DNA of 64,000 bases from an uncultured Bifidobacterium sp. (GTDB lineage: Bacteria; Actinomycetota; Actinomycetes; Actinomycetales; Bifidobacteriaceae): NCBI RefSeq assembly GCF_945269915.1, contig NZ_CALYOY010000004.1:1-64000 (forward strand). The letters run 5' to 3'. Positions 27,187-35,654 of this stretch are shown one piece after another. The notes below the pieces were generated by a model. It did no database searches. It was given only the letters and a program-made list of their open reading frames with translations, and was not told the DNA's origin. A program made the position numbers and the translations under genes. Each line of letters begins with the position of its first letter. Within the stretch, counting starts at the first letter, position 1.

Positions 27187-28608
27187 ATGGACCGGGCTCC
27201 AGGCATCGATCACCGTCGTATCTTCGGCATCGAGACCGAATACGGGGTCAGCCTGACCGGTGGCGACGGGGACTGCAGCGCCGGGCAGGTGGCCATGGCC
27301 ATGTTCCGGAGCCTGGTGGAACGGAACCGGTCCACCAATATCTACCTTTCCAACGGGGCCCGGCTGTATCTGGACGTCGGTTCCCATCCCGAATACGCCA
27401 CGGCAGAGGCCCTGACTCCCATGGATGCCCTGATCCAGGACCTGGCGGGGGAGCGGATCATGGCGAATCTGGCCCGTCAGGCCGGATCCATCCTGGCGGA
27501 CCGGTTGGGGCCGGGCGCCCGGGTGCACGTATTCAAGAACAACGTCGATGCCCGGGGGCACTCCTTCGGGTGCCACGAGAACTACCTCCTGCGCCGTCAG
27601 GTCCCCCTGGAGATGGTCCGCGGGCAGCTGGTGCCCTTCCTGGTGACCCGGCAGCTCTTCACCGGGGCCGGACGGTTGGGCGAGGATGGTTTCCAGCTCA
27701 GTCAGCGGGCGGATTTCCTGGATGAGGCCGTTTCCTCGGCCACGACCCGTGCCCGCCCCATGGTCAATACCCGCGACGAGCCCCATGCCGACCCCGACCG
27801 GTATCGGCGCCTGCACGTCATCCTCGGGGATTCCAACCGTTCCCAGACGGTCACCTGGCTCAAGCTGGCCACCACCCATCTGGTCCTGGGCCTGATCGAG
27901 GAGGAAGTCCTGGCCGGGAGGTCCATCCCCTTCGGTGACTGTGCCCTGGCCGATCCGGGTGCAGCCATGAGGTCGGTCAGCAGGGACAGGAACGGCAGGG
28001 TTCCCCTGGACCTGGAGGGTGGCGGGACCGTATCAGCCCTGGATCTGCAGAACCGGTACTGGGAGGCCTGCAGGGCCTATATCGATGATTCCGGCGATCA
28101 GACCGGGGTGGGCATTCCCATGGTCGGAAAGGTCCTGGTCCTGTGGCGTGCGGCCCTGGATGCCCTGGATGCCGGTCGCTGGGAGGATCTGGCCGACTGG
28201 GTCGATTGGGCCGCCAAACTCAGGCTCCTCAAGGGGGAGGAGGCGCGCGGGGCCGATCCCCTCAAGGCCAGGCGTCTGGACCTGGACTACCACGACATCG
28301 CCTCCGGCCGGTCCTATGGGGCCCTGGTCCGGCATGGGATGATGCGCACCCTGGTGGACGACCATCGCATAGGGGAGGCCCTGCGGACGCCCCCACAGAC
28401 CACCAGGGCGCGGCTGCGGGGAAACTTCGTGGCCAGGGCGGAGACGACGCCCCTCCAGTGGTCCTGCGACTGGACCCGCCTGGTCCTCCAGGGCAACCAC
28501 CGGCATGAGGTGAGGCTGATGGACCCCTTTGCCCATGAGTCTGACGAGGCTTATCTGGCCATGATGGGAGAGCTGGCCCAGGACCGGGCGGTGTTCGATC
28601 CCGTCTGA
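27187..28608 (+). CDS. pafA: Pup-protein ligase
   Basis: A 473-residue ligase that activates the Pup C-terminal glutamate with ATP and attaches it to lysines of target proteins. The N-terminal IFGIETEYGVSLTG is the PafA signature. The catalytic Asp lies in GARLYLDVGSHPEYATAE, and conserved VFKNNVDARGHSFGCHENYL follows. Length is typical. It begins three bases after pup, so the pair is co-translated. A strong bidirectional terminator ends the cluster. prcA and prcB are not in this window. Confidence 0.96.
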   Translation: MDRAPGIDHRRIFGIETEYGVSLTGGDGDCSAGQVAMAMFRSLVERNRSTNIYLSNGARLYLDVGSHPEYATAEALTPMDALIQDLAGERIMANLARQAGSILADRLGPGARVHVFKNNVDARGHSFGCHENYLLRRQVPLEMVRGQLVPFLVTRQLFTGAGRLGEDGFQLSQRADFLDEAVSSATTRARPMVNTRDEPHADPDRYRRLHVILGDSNRSQTVTWLKLATTHLVLGLIEEEVLAGRSIPFGDCALADPGAAMRSVSRDRNGRVPLDLEGGGTVSALDLQNRYWEACRAYIDDSGDQTGVGIPMVGKVLVLWRAALDALDAGRWEDLADWVDWAAKLRLLKGEEARGADPLKARRLDLDYHDIASGRSYGALVRHGMMRTLVDDHRIGEALRTPPQTTRARLRGNFVARAETTPLQWSCDWTRLVLQGNHRHEVRLMDPFAHESDEAYLAMMGELAQDRAVFDPV

Positions 28609-28661
28609 ATGCCGCTGCCGGTCACTGGCCGCCCACTGGGAGGTCCGGGCGGGGATACGCA

Positions 28662-28693
28662 AACAGGCCCGGCCCATAAGGGCCGGGCCTGTT
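28662..28693. terminator. Strong bidirectional terminator, pafA/hup
   Basis: AACAGGCCCGGCCC (28662-28675) and GGGCCGGGCCTGTT (28680-28693) form a perfect 14-bp stem with an ATAA loop. A tracts and T tracts on each side suit termination of both convergent genes. Confidence 0.9.
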
Positions 28694-28715
28694 GAAAACC
28701 GGTGAGGTCGTCAGC

Positions 28716-29003
28716 TCACTTCTTGTTGGAAACAGCCTTCTTCAACAGGGAACCAGCGGAGATACGGACGCCGTAGCTCGCGGGAATCTTGATGGTCTCG
28801 CCCGTGCGGGGGTTGCGGCCGGTACGAGCGGCACGCTTGACGCGCTCGGCAGAGAAGAGACCGGTGAGTTTCAGGCCCTCTCCGGACTTCATGGCCTCAA
28901 CGAAGACATCCTGGAAGGCGTTGACGGCCGCTTCGGCCTGGGCCTTGGTCAGATTCGACTTCTGAGCAATCTTCGAGACAAGATCAGATTTGTTGTATGC
29001 CAT
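28716..29003 (-). CDS. hup: DNA-binding protein HU
   Basis: A 95-residue nucleoid protein. It begins MAYNKSDLVSKIA and carries the HU signature GRNPRTGETIKIPAS in the DNA-binding arm. It lacks the long lysine-rich C-terminal tail of mycobacterial HupB, so it is a plain HU. The start at 29003 has AAGGA upstream. A further 20 in-frame codons upstream are not conserved. It is monocistronic, facing the pupylation operon across a strong terminator. Confidence 0.96.
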   Translation of the reverse strand: MAYNKSDLVSKIAQKSNLTKAQAEAAVNAFQDVFVEAMKSGEGLKLTGLFSAERVKRAARTGRNPRTGETIKIPASYGVRISAGSLLKKAVSNKK

Positions 29004-29228
29004 AGAGCATCCTTCTTTCGGGGGCTCCCCTGCTTCCTTTGTTGTGGAAAGCCCAACGGTCAATGACTGATATTAGCGCAGATGGGGGTCAAGCACCGCA
29101 TTTTTCGGGGGTTTCCCGGTATTTCCGCTTCATTTTCTTTCCAAGTTTCACGTTTCGGACCATTTCAGACCTCCAAATGACCATTCGGGACTCGGATTCG
29201 GCCCAGGATAAGGCTAAAACCCCAATGC

Positions 29229-31697
29229 TCAGATCAGATTGCGTCGGCTGAGCCAGCGCATGGCCAGGGCACCAAGTGGGATGCGTAGCCAGTAGTTGGC
29301 CACACGGAAGACCAGGGTGGCCGATATGGCGACACCGGAGGGAACCCCGGCCAGTCGGAAGGCCGAGAAGAGCACCGCCTCTATGGCACCCAATCCGCCG
29401 GGGGTGGGCACGGCCGATCCCAGGGTGTTGGCCAGGAGGAAGACGAAGGTGGTCTCGAAGATGTTCGTCCTGCACCCGAAGGCCATCAGGGCGGCCCAGA
29501 AGCTCAGGCCCAGGGCGGCGGACTGGAGTACGGCCCCCGAGGCGGCCATCAGGAGCTGACGGGGTTGGGTCAGGATGTCGACCAAATGGCGCGCGTAGGA
29601 GGCCACGATGGGCATGAGGCGGTCCACGACCAGCCGCCTGGTGTAGGGGATGGCCATGGCCAGGGCGGCGACGATGGCCACCACCCCGATCACGATGACC
29701 AGGGTGTTGGTGGGAATCATCCCCGAGAGGGTGTTGCGGCCCGTGAAGAGGCCGATGACCACCAGGAGCACGAAAGTGGTGGCGAACTGGACCGCCACCA
29801 CGGCGCTCATGATGGCTGTGGCCATGGTGTTGTCGTACCCGCTCCTGCGCAGGAACTGGAGATTGACAAAGGCCGGCCCCACGCCGGCTGGCATGGAGAC
29901 CGAGGTGAAGGACGAGGCCACTTGGGAAAGGAAGATGCCGCGCAGGTTGCGTTTCCTCTTGTCGATGAAGACACCCAGGGTGACGGCGCATCCCACCCAG
30001 GAGAAGGACCCCAGTATGAAGGAAAGGCCGACCACCCAGGGGTTGGCGTTGCGGACGGCCTGGATGACCTGTTGGAGGTTGAACTGGGTGAGGATGACGA
30101 TGGCCGCCACAACCAGGAGGGCAAGGGCCAGGAAGCTGCGCAGGCTGAACCTGGACAGGCTGACCTGGTCCATGGACCCGACGGACTCCGGTGGCGCCAT
30201 GGCCCGTAGCCGTGCACGCAGGTCCGACATGACCTGCCTGTCCCATCCGGGCAGGGCCTGGGTCTGTGCGGGGATGGCCACCATCTGCACAAAGGGGGTC
30301 AGGGCGACCATGGTCGTCTCGCCCCAGGATTCCAAGCCGATCCGGACTGCCTCCTCGACGCTCAGGGCGGCGGTCATCAGGCTGAGGAGCTGGACCCGGT
30401 CCAGGGCCGTATTGGCCGAGGAGCTGGCGCTGTCGCCGTTTTCCCAGCCGGCGATGACCGCATGGCCCTCCCTGTCCATGGCCAAGGTGCTCGGAGTGAT
30501 GCGCCGATGGGTGTAGCCGCGACCGTTGGCCTTGTCCAGGAAGTCCATGAGCTGACGGGCCTGGTCCGCATCCAGGTGGTCCAGGTCGATGGGGGTCAGG
30601 TGGATGTCGTCATGGAAGACCAGGATGGAGGACTCGGCGTTCTCGGCCAGGCCGTAGGGGTGGAGGGCGGGAAGCCCCAGGTCACGCAGCTCGAACAGGA
30701 CGGCCATGTGATGCTGCATGGAGTCCCTGACGGACCTGTCCCGACGCATGGAGACACCGGAGAGCTTGATCCACTGCCAGATCTGCATCAGGTATCCGGC
30801 CGTGTGGAGCTGGCCGTCCATGACTGAAATCGTGTAGGCAGTGCCTGCCTTGTCCCTGGCCCTGTAGATTCTCGAGGCCTCGATCAGGTCGTCATCCAGG
30901 CAGGGGATGGGTTGTCCATCCGCGTCCATGGTGGCATCCACGCGGGTAAGCTCGGCCAGGTCGATGCCGATGGAGGCCACGGCCTGGACCACCCCATCCC
31001 CCCAGGCGCCCTTGCTCTGGGTGCCTGCGATGTAGCGGATGACCATGCCGGTCATCCGGCCCAGGAGGAGGGATACCAGGACCCCGCTGGCCGAATTGGA
31101 CGAGATGATGACCATGATGACGGCCACCACATACAGGGCGTTCCACCCCCACTTGACCGTGCTGCGCAGGCGACGGGGTCCTGCCGCGCTCAGGAAGGCG
31201 GCCAGGCCGGCGTAGATGTCGGGCAGGAGGACGGGTGAGCCAAAGGCGTTCTGGGAGCTGAAGGAGGCGATCAGGGTGGGGTTGTGGGTGGAGATGATCA
31301 GATTGGAGATGACCAGGATCAGCCCGTACCCCATGAACATGGCCAGGGGGGCGGTGATGGATTGGACCCATTCACGGTTGATCAGAAGATTGATCAGAAC
31401 CGCCAGAACCACGGTCACGGTAACGGCCTGCTGGAGGAAGTTGGTGGGCACATCCATGAGCCAATCCATGGCGTTGCCCGCCTGCCGCATATCCGACTCG
31501 ACGCCGGCCGCCGTCCCTTTCAGGTAGACGGCCGCCAGGGCTATCAGCAGGGCCATGATCAGCGAAGCCAGGGCCCGAAGCAGATCCTCGGCATCATGGA
31601 CCCGCTGGGGTGGGGTATCCACGATGGTGGGTTTGTCGGTCACCGGGGATTGGCCCTCCCCGGACTTCTCCTGCTTTTGGTTGGGAACCTCGGTCAT
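29229..31697 (-). CDS. Membrane protein with kinase-like centre and LPG-synthase/flippase-type C-terminal domain
   Basis: An 822-residue polytopic protein in three parts. Residues 1 to about 225 contain some six membrane segments. About 230-480 is a soluble region resembling a degenerate protein-kinase or phosphotransferase fold (VFHDDIHLTPIDLDHL, then THRRITPSTLAMDREGHAV). Residues ~510-822 are the lysylphosphatidylglycerol-synthase transmembrane (UPF0104) domain with about eight helices and the family motif TPGGLGAIEAVL. In MprF this domain flips lipids. Clear kinase catalytic residues are not recognised. It begins two bases after the purB stop, suggesting cotranscription. The transported lipid is unknown. 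Confidence 0.8.
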   Translation of the reverse strand: MTEVPNQKQEKSGEGQSPVTDKPTIVDTPPQRVHDAEDLLRALASLIMALLIALAAVYLKGTAAGVESDMRQAGNAMDWLMDVPTNFLQQAVTVTVVLAVLINLLINREWVQSITAPLAMFMGYGLILVISNLIISTHNPTLIASFSSQNAFGSPVLLPDIYAGLAAFLSAAGPRRLRSTVKWGWNALYVVAVIMVIISSNSASGVLVSLLLGRMTGMVIRYIAGTQSKGAWGDGVVQAVASIGIDLAELTRVDATMDADGQPIPCLDDDLIEASRIYRARDKAGTAYTISVMDGQLHTAGYLMQIWQWIKLSGVSMRRDRSVRDSMQHHMAVLFELRDLGLPALHPYGLAENAESSILVFHDDIHLTPIDLDHLDADQARQLMDFLDKANGRGYTHRRITPSTLAMDREGHAVIAGWENGDSASSSANTALDRVQLLSLMTAALSVEEAVRIGLESWGETTMVALTPFVQMVAIPAQTQALPGWDRQVMSDLRARLRAMAPPESVGSMDQVSLSRFSLRSFLALALLVVAAIVILTQFNLQQVIQAVRNANPWVVGLSFILGSFSWVGCAVTLGVFIDKRKRNLRGIFLSQVASSFTSVSMPAGVGPAFVNLQFLRRSGYDNTMATAIMSAVVAVQFATTFVLLVVIGLFTGRNTLSGMIPTNTLVIVIGVVAIVAALAMAIPYTRRLVVDRLMPIVASYARHLVDILTQPRQLLMAASGAVLQSAALGLSFWAALMAFGCRTNIFETTFVFLLANTLGSAVPTPGGLGAIEAVLFSAFRLAGVPSGVAISATLVFRVANYWLRIPLGALAMRWLSRRNLI

Positions 31698-31699
31698 GG

Positions 31700-33145
31700 T
31701 CAGTCGCGATCGAAGTCCACCAATGTATCGGCGGCCCCGGTGTAGGAGGACGGAGTCAGGGACTTGAGCCTCCGGGCCGTTTCCGGATCCAGGTCCAGGG
31801 TGTCGATGAAGCGCTCGACATCCCCCCTGCCGATCCGGTGGCCTCGCATCAGCTCTTTGACCCGCTCATAGGGGTCCTCCATCCCGGCCCGGCCGGCAAG
31901 GCCAGCGGCCCGCATGGCGGTCTGGATGGGTTCACCCAGGACCTCCCAGTTGTTGTCCAGCTCCTCCTGCATGACCTGGGTGTTGGGGTGGATGGCCGCC
32001 AGGCCCCCCTTGAGGTTATCCAGGGCCAAAAGGCTGTATCCCAAGGCGGAACCGATGTTGCGCTGGGTGGTGGAATCGGTCAGATCGCGCTGCCACCTGG
32101 TCTCGGTCAGGGTGGCTGCCAGGGTGTCCAGGAGGGCGCAGGAGATCTCCAGGTTGGCCTCGGCGTTCTCGAAACGGATCGGATTGACCTTGTGGGGCAT
32201 GGTGCTGGAGCCGGTGGCCCCTTTGACCGGTTCCTGGGCGAAGACGCCCCGGGAGATGTACATCCAGACATCAACGGCAAGGTTGTGCAGAATCCGTCCG
32301 GTGTGGCTGATGGTCGAGTAGAGCTCGGCCTGCCAGTCATGGGATTCGATCTGGGTCGTCAGGGGATTCCAGACCAGTCCCATGCGTCCGGTGACGAATT
32401 CCCTGGAGAGACGGACCCAATCCACGTCAGGGGCGGCGGCCAGGTGGGCGCCGAAGGTTCCGGTGGCCCCGTTGATCTTGCCCAGGTACTCCTGATGGCG
32501 GACCCGGTCCAGCTGTCGGCTGAGCCGGTGGACATAGACGGCCATCTCCTTGCCCAGGGTGGTGGGGGTGGCCGGCTGTCCATGGGTCAGGGCCAGCATG
32601 GGTAGGCCACGATGGGTGGTGGCCATCTCGGCCAGACGGTCCACAATGGCCTGGGCCGCAGGGAGCCAGACCTGCTCGACCGCGCCACGGATGCACCGGG
32701 CGTAGGAGAGGTTGTTGATGTCTTCGCTGGTGCAGGCGAAATGGACCAGCGCCTTCAACCGGGGCAGTTGCGTACCGGCGCCCAGGCTTCCCTCGGCCTT
32801 CTCCAGTCGGCGGTCCAGGTAATATTCCACCGCCTTGACGTCGTGGTGGGTCCGTGCTTCGATTTCCGCCAGTTCCTCGATACCCTGGTCGTCGAAATCC
32901 TCGGGGATGGCGCGCAGGTAGGCCTGCTCATCGGCGGTCAGGGGTTCGATGCCCGGAAGGATGGGCTGGTTGCCCTGGTCGGGGTACCCATTGGCGAGGA
33001 GAATCATCCATTCGACCTCGACCCGCATGCGCTCGCGGTTCAGGGCCGGCTCGCTGAGGTGGTCCACCAAGGGTGAGGTCTGCATGCGGTAACGCCCATC
33101 CAGAGGATTGAGGGCAATGGCAGGTGTGACTCGGCTCAGGTTCAT
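31700..33145 (-). CDS. purB: Adenylosuccinate lyase
   Basis: A 481-residue enzyme acting twice in purine synthesis: on SAICAR and on adenylosuccinate, releasing fumarate. The superfamily signature GSSTMPHKVNPIRFEN is intact and contains the catalytic Ser loop. The N-terminal ALNPLDGRY is typical of the longer PurB branch. The start at 33145 (MNLSRVTP) follows a run of G; TAGACT seven bases further up could be a -10 giving a very short leader. It is followed two bases later by the 822-residue membrane protein gene. Confidence 0.96.
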   Translation of the reverse strand: MNLSRVTPAIALNPLDGRYRMQTSPLVDHLSEPALNRERMRVEVEWMILLANGYPDQGNQPILPGIEPLTADEQAYLRAIPEDFDDQGIEELAEIEARTHHDVKAVEYYLDRRLEKAEGSLGAGTQLPRLKALVHFACTSEDINNLSYARCIRGAVEQVWLPAAQAIVDRLAEMATTHRGLPMLALTHGQPATPTTLGKEMAVYVHRLSRQLDRVRHQEYLGKINGATGTFGAHLAAAPDVDWVRLSREFVTGRMGLVWNPLTTQIESHDWQAELYSTISHTGRILHNLAVDVWMYISRGVFAQEPVKGATGSSTMPHKVNPIRFENAEANLEISCALLDTLAATLTETRWQRDLTDSTTQRNIGSALGYSLLALDNLKGGLAAIHPNTQVMQEELDNNWEVLGEPIQTAMRAAGLAGRAGMEDPYERVKELMRGHRIGRGDVERFIDTLDLDPETARRLKSLTPSSYTGAADTLVDFDRD

Positions 33146-33224
33146 GCCCCCCAGTCTAGGCGAAACCGCCAACCGGACGACATTCGCTCCCGGGCCCGTG
33201 TTCTCCGGCCTGACCTGTCATCCG

Positions 33225-34646
33225 TCAATCCCGTAACCTGCCCTGATAGTAGGTGGTCTCCACCAGGTCGCCACGGGTTGACCGGGCGAAGTGCTCATCC
33301 TGCTCGATGATTTTTGGTGACCCTTTGGCCAGGGCATTCTGCCAGGCCGCCCTCTGATAGTTCATGCCGTGGGTCGACTCCACGGTCCCCTTGGTGAATG
33401 GGACCGGTTGCCTGGAGTAGGGGGCGTTCGCCTGGGCCGGTGTGGTGCCTGCATCCCGGCCCCGGACCGTCAGCCGATGGTCCCGCTCGGTGTTGTCCCT
33501 GGCATCCAGGCTGGAGACCAGCTCCTCCTGCATCTCGACACTGGTGGTCCAGGTCTGCGGGGCTATGGGGTGGTTGCCGATGGGGGAGCCGGCCGTCACC
33601 ACATGTTCGAATCGGTACCGGTCCGCCATGTCGCTGGCCAGGGTGGCTGCCACGATTCCGCCCTGGGAGTGCCCGACCAGACTGACCCGGTCTACAGGTG
33701 CCACCCCGGCCATGCCCATCGCCTCGGTCACCAGGCGGGTGGAGGCGGCCTGCGTGCGGGTGCCTGGCCTGTCGCTCATGAGCTGGAGATTCTGCCCCCA
33801 GCCGATGGCCGAGTCGGGGTGGGAACTAGTTCCAGGTATGTAGACCACCCAACGGATATCTCCATCAGCATCCCTGTACTTCTGCACGGCGATGGTGTCA
33901 TAGGAGAAGCCCTGGTCACGGGAGCCCAGGCGTTGCAGGTTGCCCAGGGCCTGGTCAATGCAGTGGGCGCTTTCCAACCCGTCACCGCCCGGCCTGACCG
34001 GGGTCACTTCCAACCTGCGTTGAGAAGTGGGCATGGCCCGGCTCAGCCACTCCGAGAAATGACCTATGGGGGATCTGGAAAAGGGGACGAGTCGCTCAGA
34101 CAGGGCCAGGATCGTGTCCTGATGGAGGGGTGAGGTCGTTTCCAGGAATTCCGCCAGACTGACCATGTGGCCTTTGACCAGGGAGTCCCCCAGATACGTG
34201 CAGAGGGTCATGACCGCCAGGGTCCTTATGTTTTCCAGGGGGTTGAATCTGACCGGACCGACAAGAACGGTCGCCAGTATGCCGGACATGCGCGATTCCG
34301 CCTCGGAATATAGGGAATAGGCCCCGGTCAGGGCTTCCGCCTGATCCGATAGGAGGGTGGTCAGGTCCTGGCAGTCATCGCATTGGGAATCGCAGGTTCT
34401 GATGGCGAAGTCGAAGGGGAAGACCGCGTGCCCGCCATCCTGGACCCGGCTTCCGTTCAGGGAGGGACAGGTCAGGGTCAGGCTCCTGCTCCTCGCCAAT
34501 CCTAAATTGGTCAGGCTCCATCCCTCCTGGAGGGATGCGATGCTGATGGCGAACTGGTTGAGCTGGTCGGCCATCCGGGTCAGCTGTTCGAGTTGAACCC
34601 GGGTGTATCCATTGGATCCGACCTGCGAGGACACCTGCCGCATCAT
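33225..34646 (-). CDS. Alpha/beta hydrolase coupled to a WXG100-like protein
   Basis: A 473-residue protein. The N-terminal ~200 residues are mainly helical, with a CDSQCDDC cysteine cluster and no signal peptide. The C-terminal half is an alpha/beta hydrolase: oxyanion-side PGTSSHPDS, nucleophile elbow GHSQGG with Ser327, and a likely catalytic His in STHGMNYQ. Lipase or esterase activity is likely; the substrate is unknown. Its ATG overlaps the stop of the WXG100-like gene (ATGA), so the two are made together. The helical N-terminus paired with a small WXG protein resembles type VII secretion substrate pairs, but no secretion ATPase gene is in the window. Confidence 0.75.
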   Translation of the reverse strand: MMRQVSSQVGSNGYTRVQLEQLTRMADQLNQFAISIASLQEGWSLTNLGLARSRSLTLTCPSLNGSRVQDGGHAVFPFDFAIRTCDSQCDDCQDLTTLLSDQAEALTGAYSLYSEAESRMSGILATVLVGPVRFNPLENIRTLAVMTLCTYLGDSLVKGHMVSLAEFLETTSPLHQDTILALSERLVPFSRSPIGHFSEWLSRAMPTSQRRLEVTPVRPGGDGLESAHCIDQALGNLQRLGSRDQGFSYDTIAVQKYRDADGDIRWVVYIPGTSSHPDSAIGWGQNLQLMSDRPGTRTQAASTRLVTEAMGMAGVAPVDRVSLVGHSQGGIVAATLASDMADRYRFEHVVTAGSPIGNHPIAPQTWTTSVEMQEELVSSLDARDNTERDHRLTVRGRDAGTTPAQANAPYSRQPVPFTKGTVESTHGMNYQRAAWQNALAKGSPKIIEQDEHFARSTRGDLVETTYYQGRLRD

Positions 34647-34969
34647 GGCCGGGTCTCTTCATCCAGGAGCTGTCTGGCCTGCATCAGTGAAGATGCCTGG
34701 TCATCGGCCAGGTCGGAGGCCCGGATCAGATTCTCCCTGAAGGCCCGGGCGGACTGGCCCTCCCAGTCGATGGCCCCGGCCTGGTCGATCAGGGCATGGG
34801 CATCATTGAGAACCTGTTCGGTCTGGTCGATCAGTGCGGTCATCATCCGGGAGCAACGGGCCACGCTCCGATGACAGTCGCAGGTGGATGCCTGGTCAAG
34901 GTCCGCCCCGGTCGTCCCTCCCGCGGGCTGACCGAAGAGGGTGGGTGGGATGAAGGGGGAATTGATCAT
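34643..34969 (-). CDS. WXG100-like small protein with Cys-rich N-terminal extension
   Basis: A 108-residue helical protein with a W-x-G turn at Trp69-Glu-Gly71 inside DWEGQSARAF, as in the ESAT-6/WXG100 family. A 35-residue extension precedes the helical hairpin and contains CDCHRSVARC. No signal peptide is present. The ribosome site is weak (GGTGAGA). It starts about 100 bases after the preceding membrane protein gene of the MoxR-VWA operon and overlaps the hydrolase gene by four bases. It may be a secreted partner or chaperone of the hydrolase; this is inference. Confidence 0.7.
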   Translation of the reverse strand: MINSPFIPPTLFGQPAGGTTGADLDQASTCDCHRSVARCSRMMTALIDQTEQVLNDAHALIDQAGAIDWEGQSARAFRENLIRASDLADDQASSLMQARQLLDEETRP

Positions 34970-35069
34970 ATGCCCATCTCACCAGGGCCGAAAGGAGAGG
35001 AGCACCATCCGGGGTGGATGTGGTCAAATGTGCGTCGGAGGTCAGGCCTGCCTTGACGGTCTGCTTTAC

Positions 35070-35654
35070 CTACCAGGGTTTGTCCGTCTTCTGGTCTTCC
35101 TTTGCATGGTCGGTCTGGGTGCCCCCCGATGGATCGTGGGTCTGCTGGCTCTGCTTCAGGATTTCATCCACCTTCTCCTGTTGGTCCTTGGTCAGCCCCT
35201 GCTGTCCCTGCTTGCCTGTGCCGGATTGCCCCGGGGAGCCTGCGAACCGCCCCGCGCCCCCCTTGGAGGCCTCCTGGCTGCGGAGCTGTCTGGTCGCCCG
35301 CCGGGTCAGCCTGTCGCTGACGGCCCGGCTCTGCTGTATGGTCTGCCTGGTCCCCGGCAGGAGAATCGGGCCCATGGATTCCGCCTGGTGAAAGAGCTGG
35401 TCGGTCTGCTCCTGGATGGCCTTGATCTTGGCCGGGTCGGCATCGGACCGGTTGGCCTCGGCGATGCTGGTGTTCAGGGAGTGGGTGGCTTGGTTGTAGG
35501 TGCTGATGGCGTTGATGTTGGTCAGGCCCCAGGCCGCGATCAGGGCCATGATCAGCCCCAGGAAGGCCAGGATTATTCTCGCTCCCAGCATCCTCTTCCC
35601 GCTCACGGTCTCCGTTCCGGTCGTCTCTGACGAATTGTGCGCTGCCGAGTTCAT
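35070..35654 (-). CDS. Single-pass membrane protein, last coupled gene of the MoxR-VWA operon
   Basis: A 194-residue protein. A short cytoplasmic N-terminus is followed by one membrane segment (about 24-47: ARIILAFLGLIMALIAAWGL). An external helical region and a Gly/Gln/Ser-rich, probably disordered C-terminus complete it. It resembles the bifidobacterial DUF6466-type proteins as far as I recognise; the role is unknown. Its ATG overlaps the stop of the second VWA gene by four bases, tying it to that operon. Confidence 0.7.
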   Translation of the reverse strand: MNSAAHNSSETTGTETVSGKRMLGARIILAFLGLIMALIAAWGLTNINAISTYNQATHSLNTSIAEANRSDADPAKIKAIQEQTDQLFHQAESMGPILLPGTRQTIQQSRAVSDRLTRRATRQLRSQEASKGGAGRFAGSPGQSGTGKQGQQGLTKDQQEKVDEILKQSQQTHDPSGGTQTDHAKEDQKTDKPW

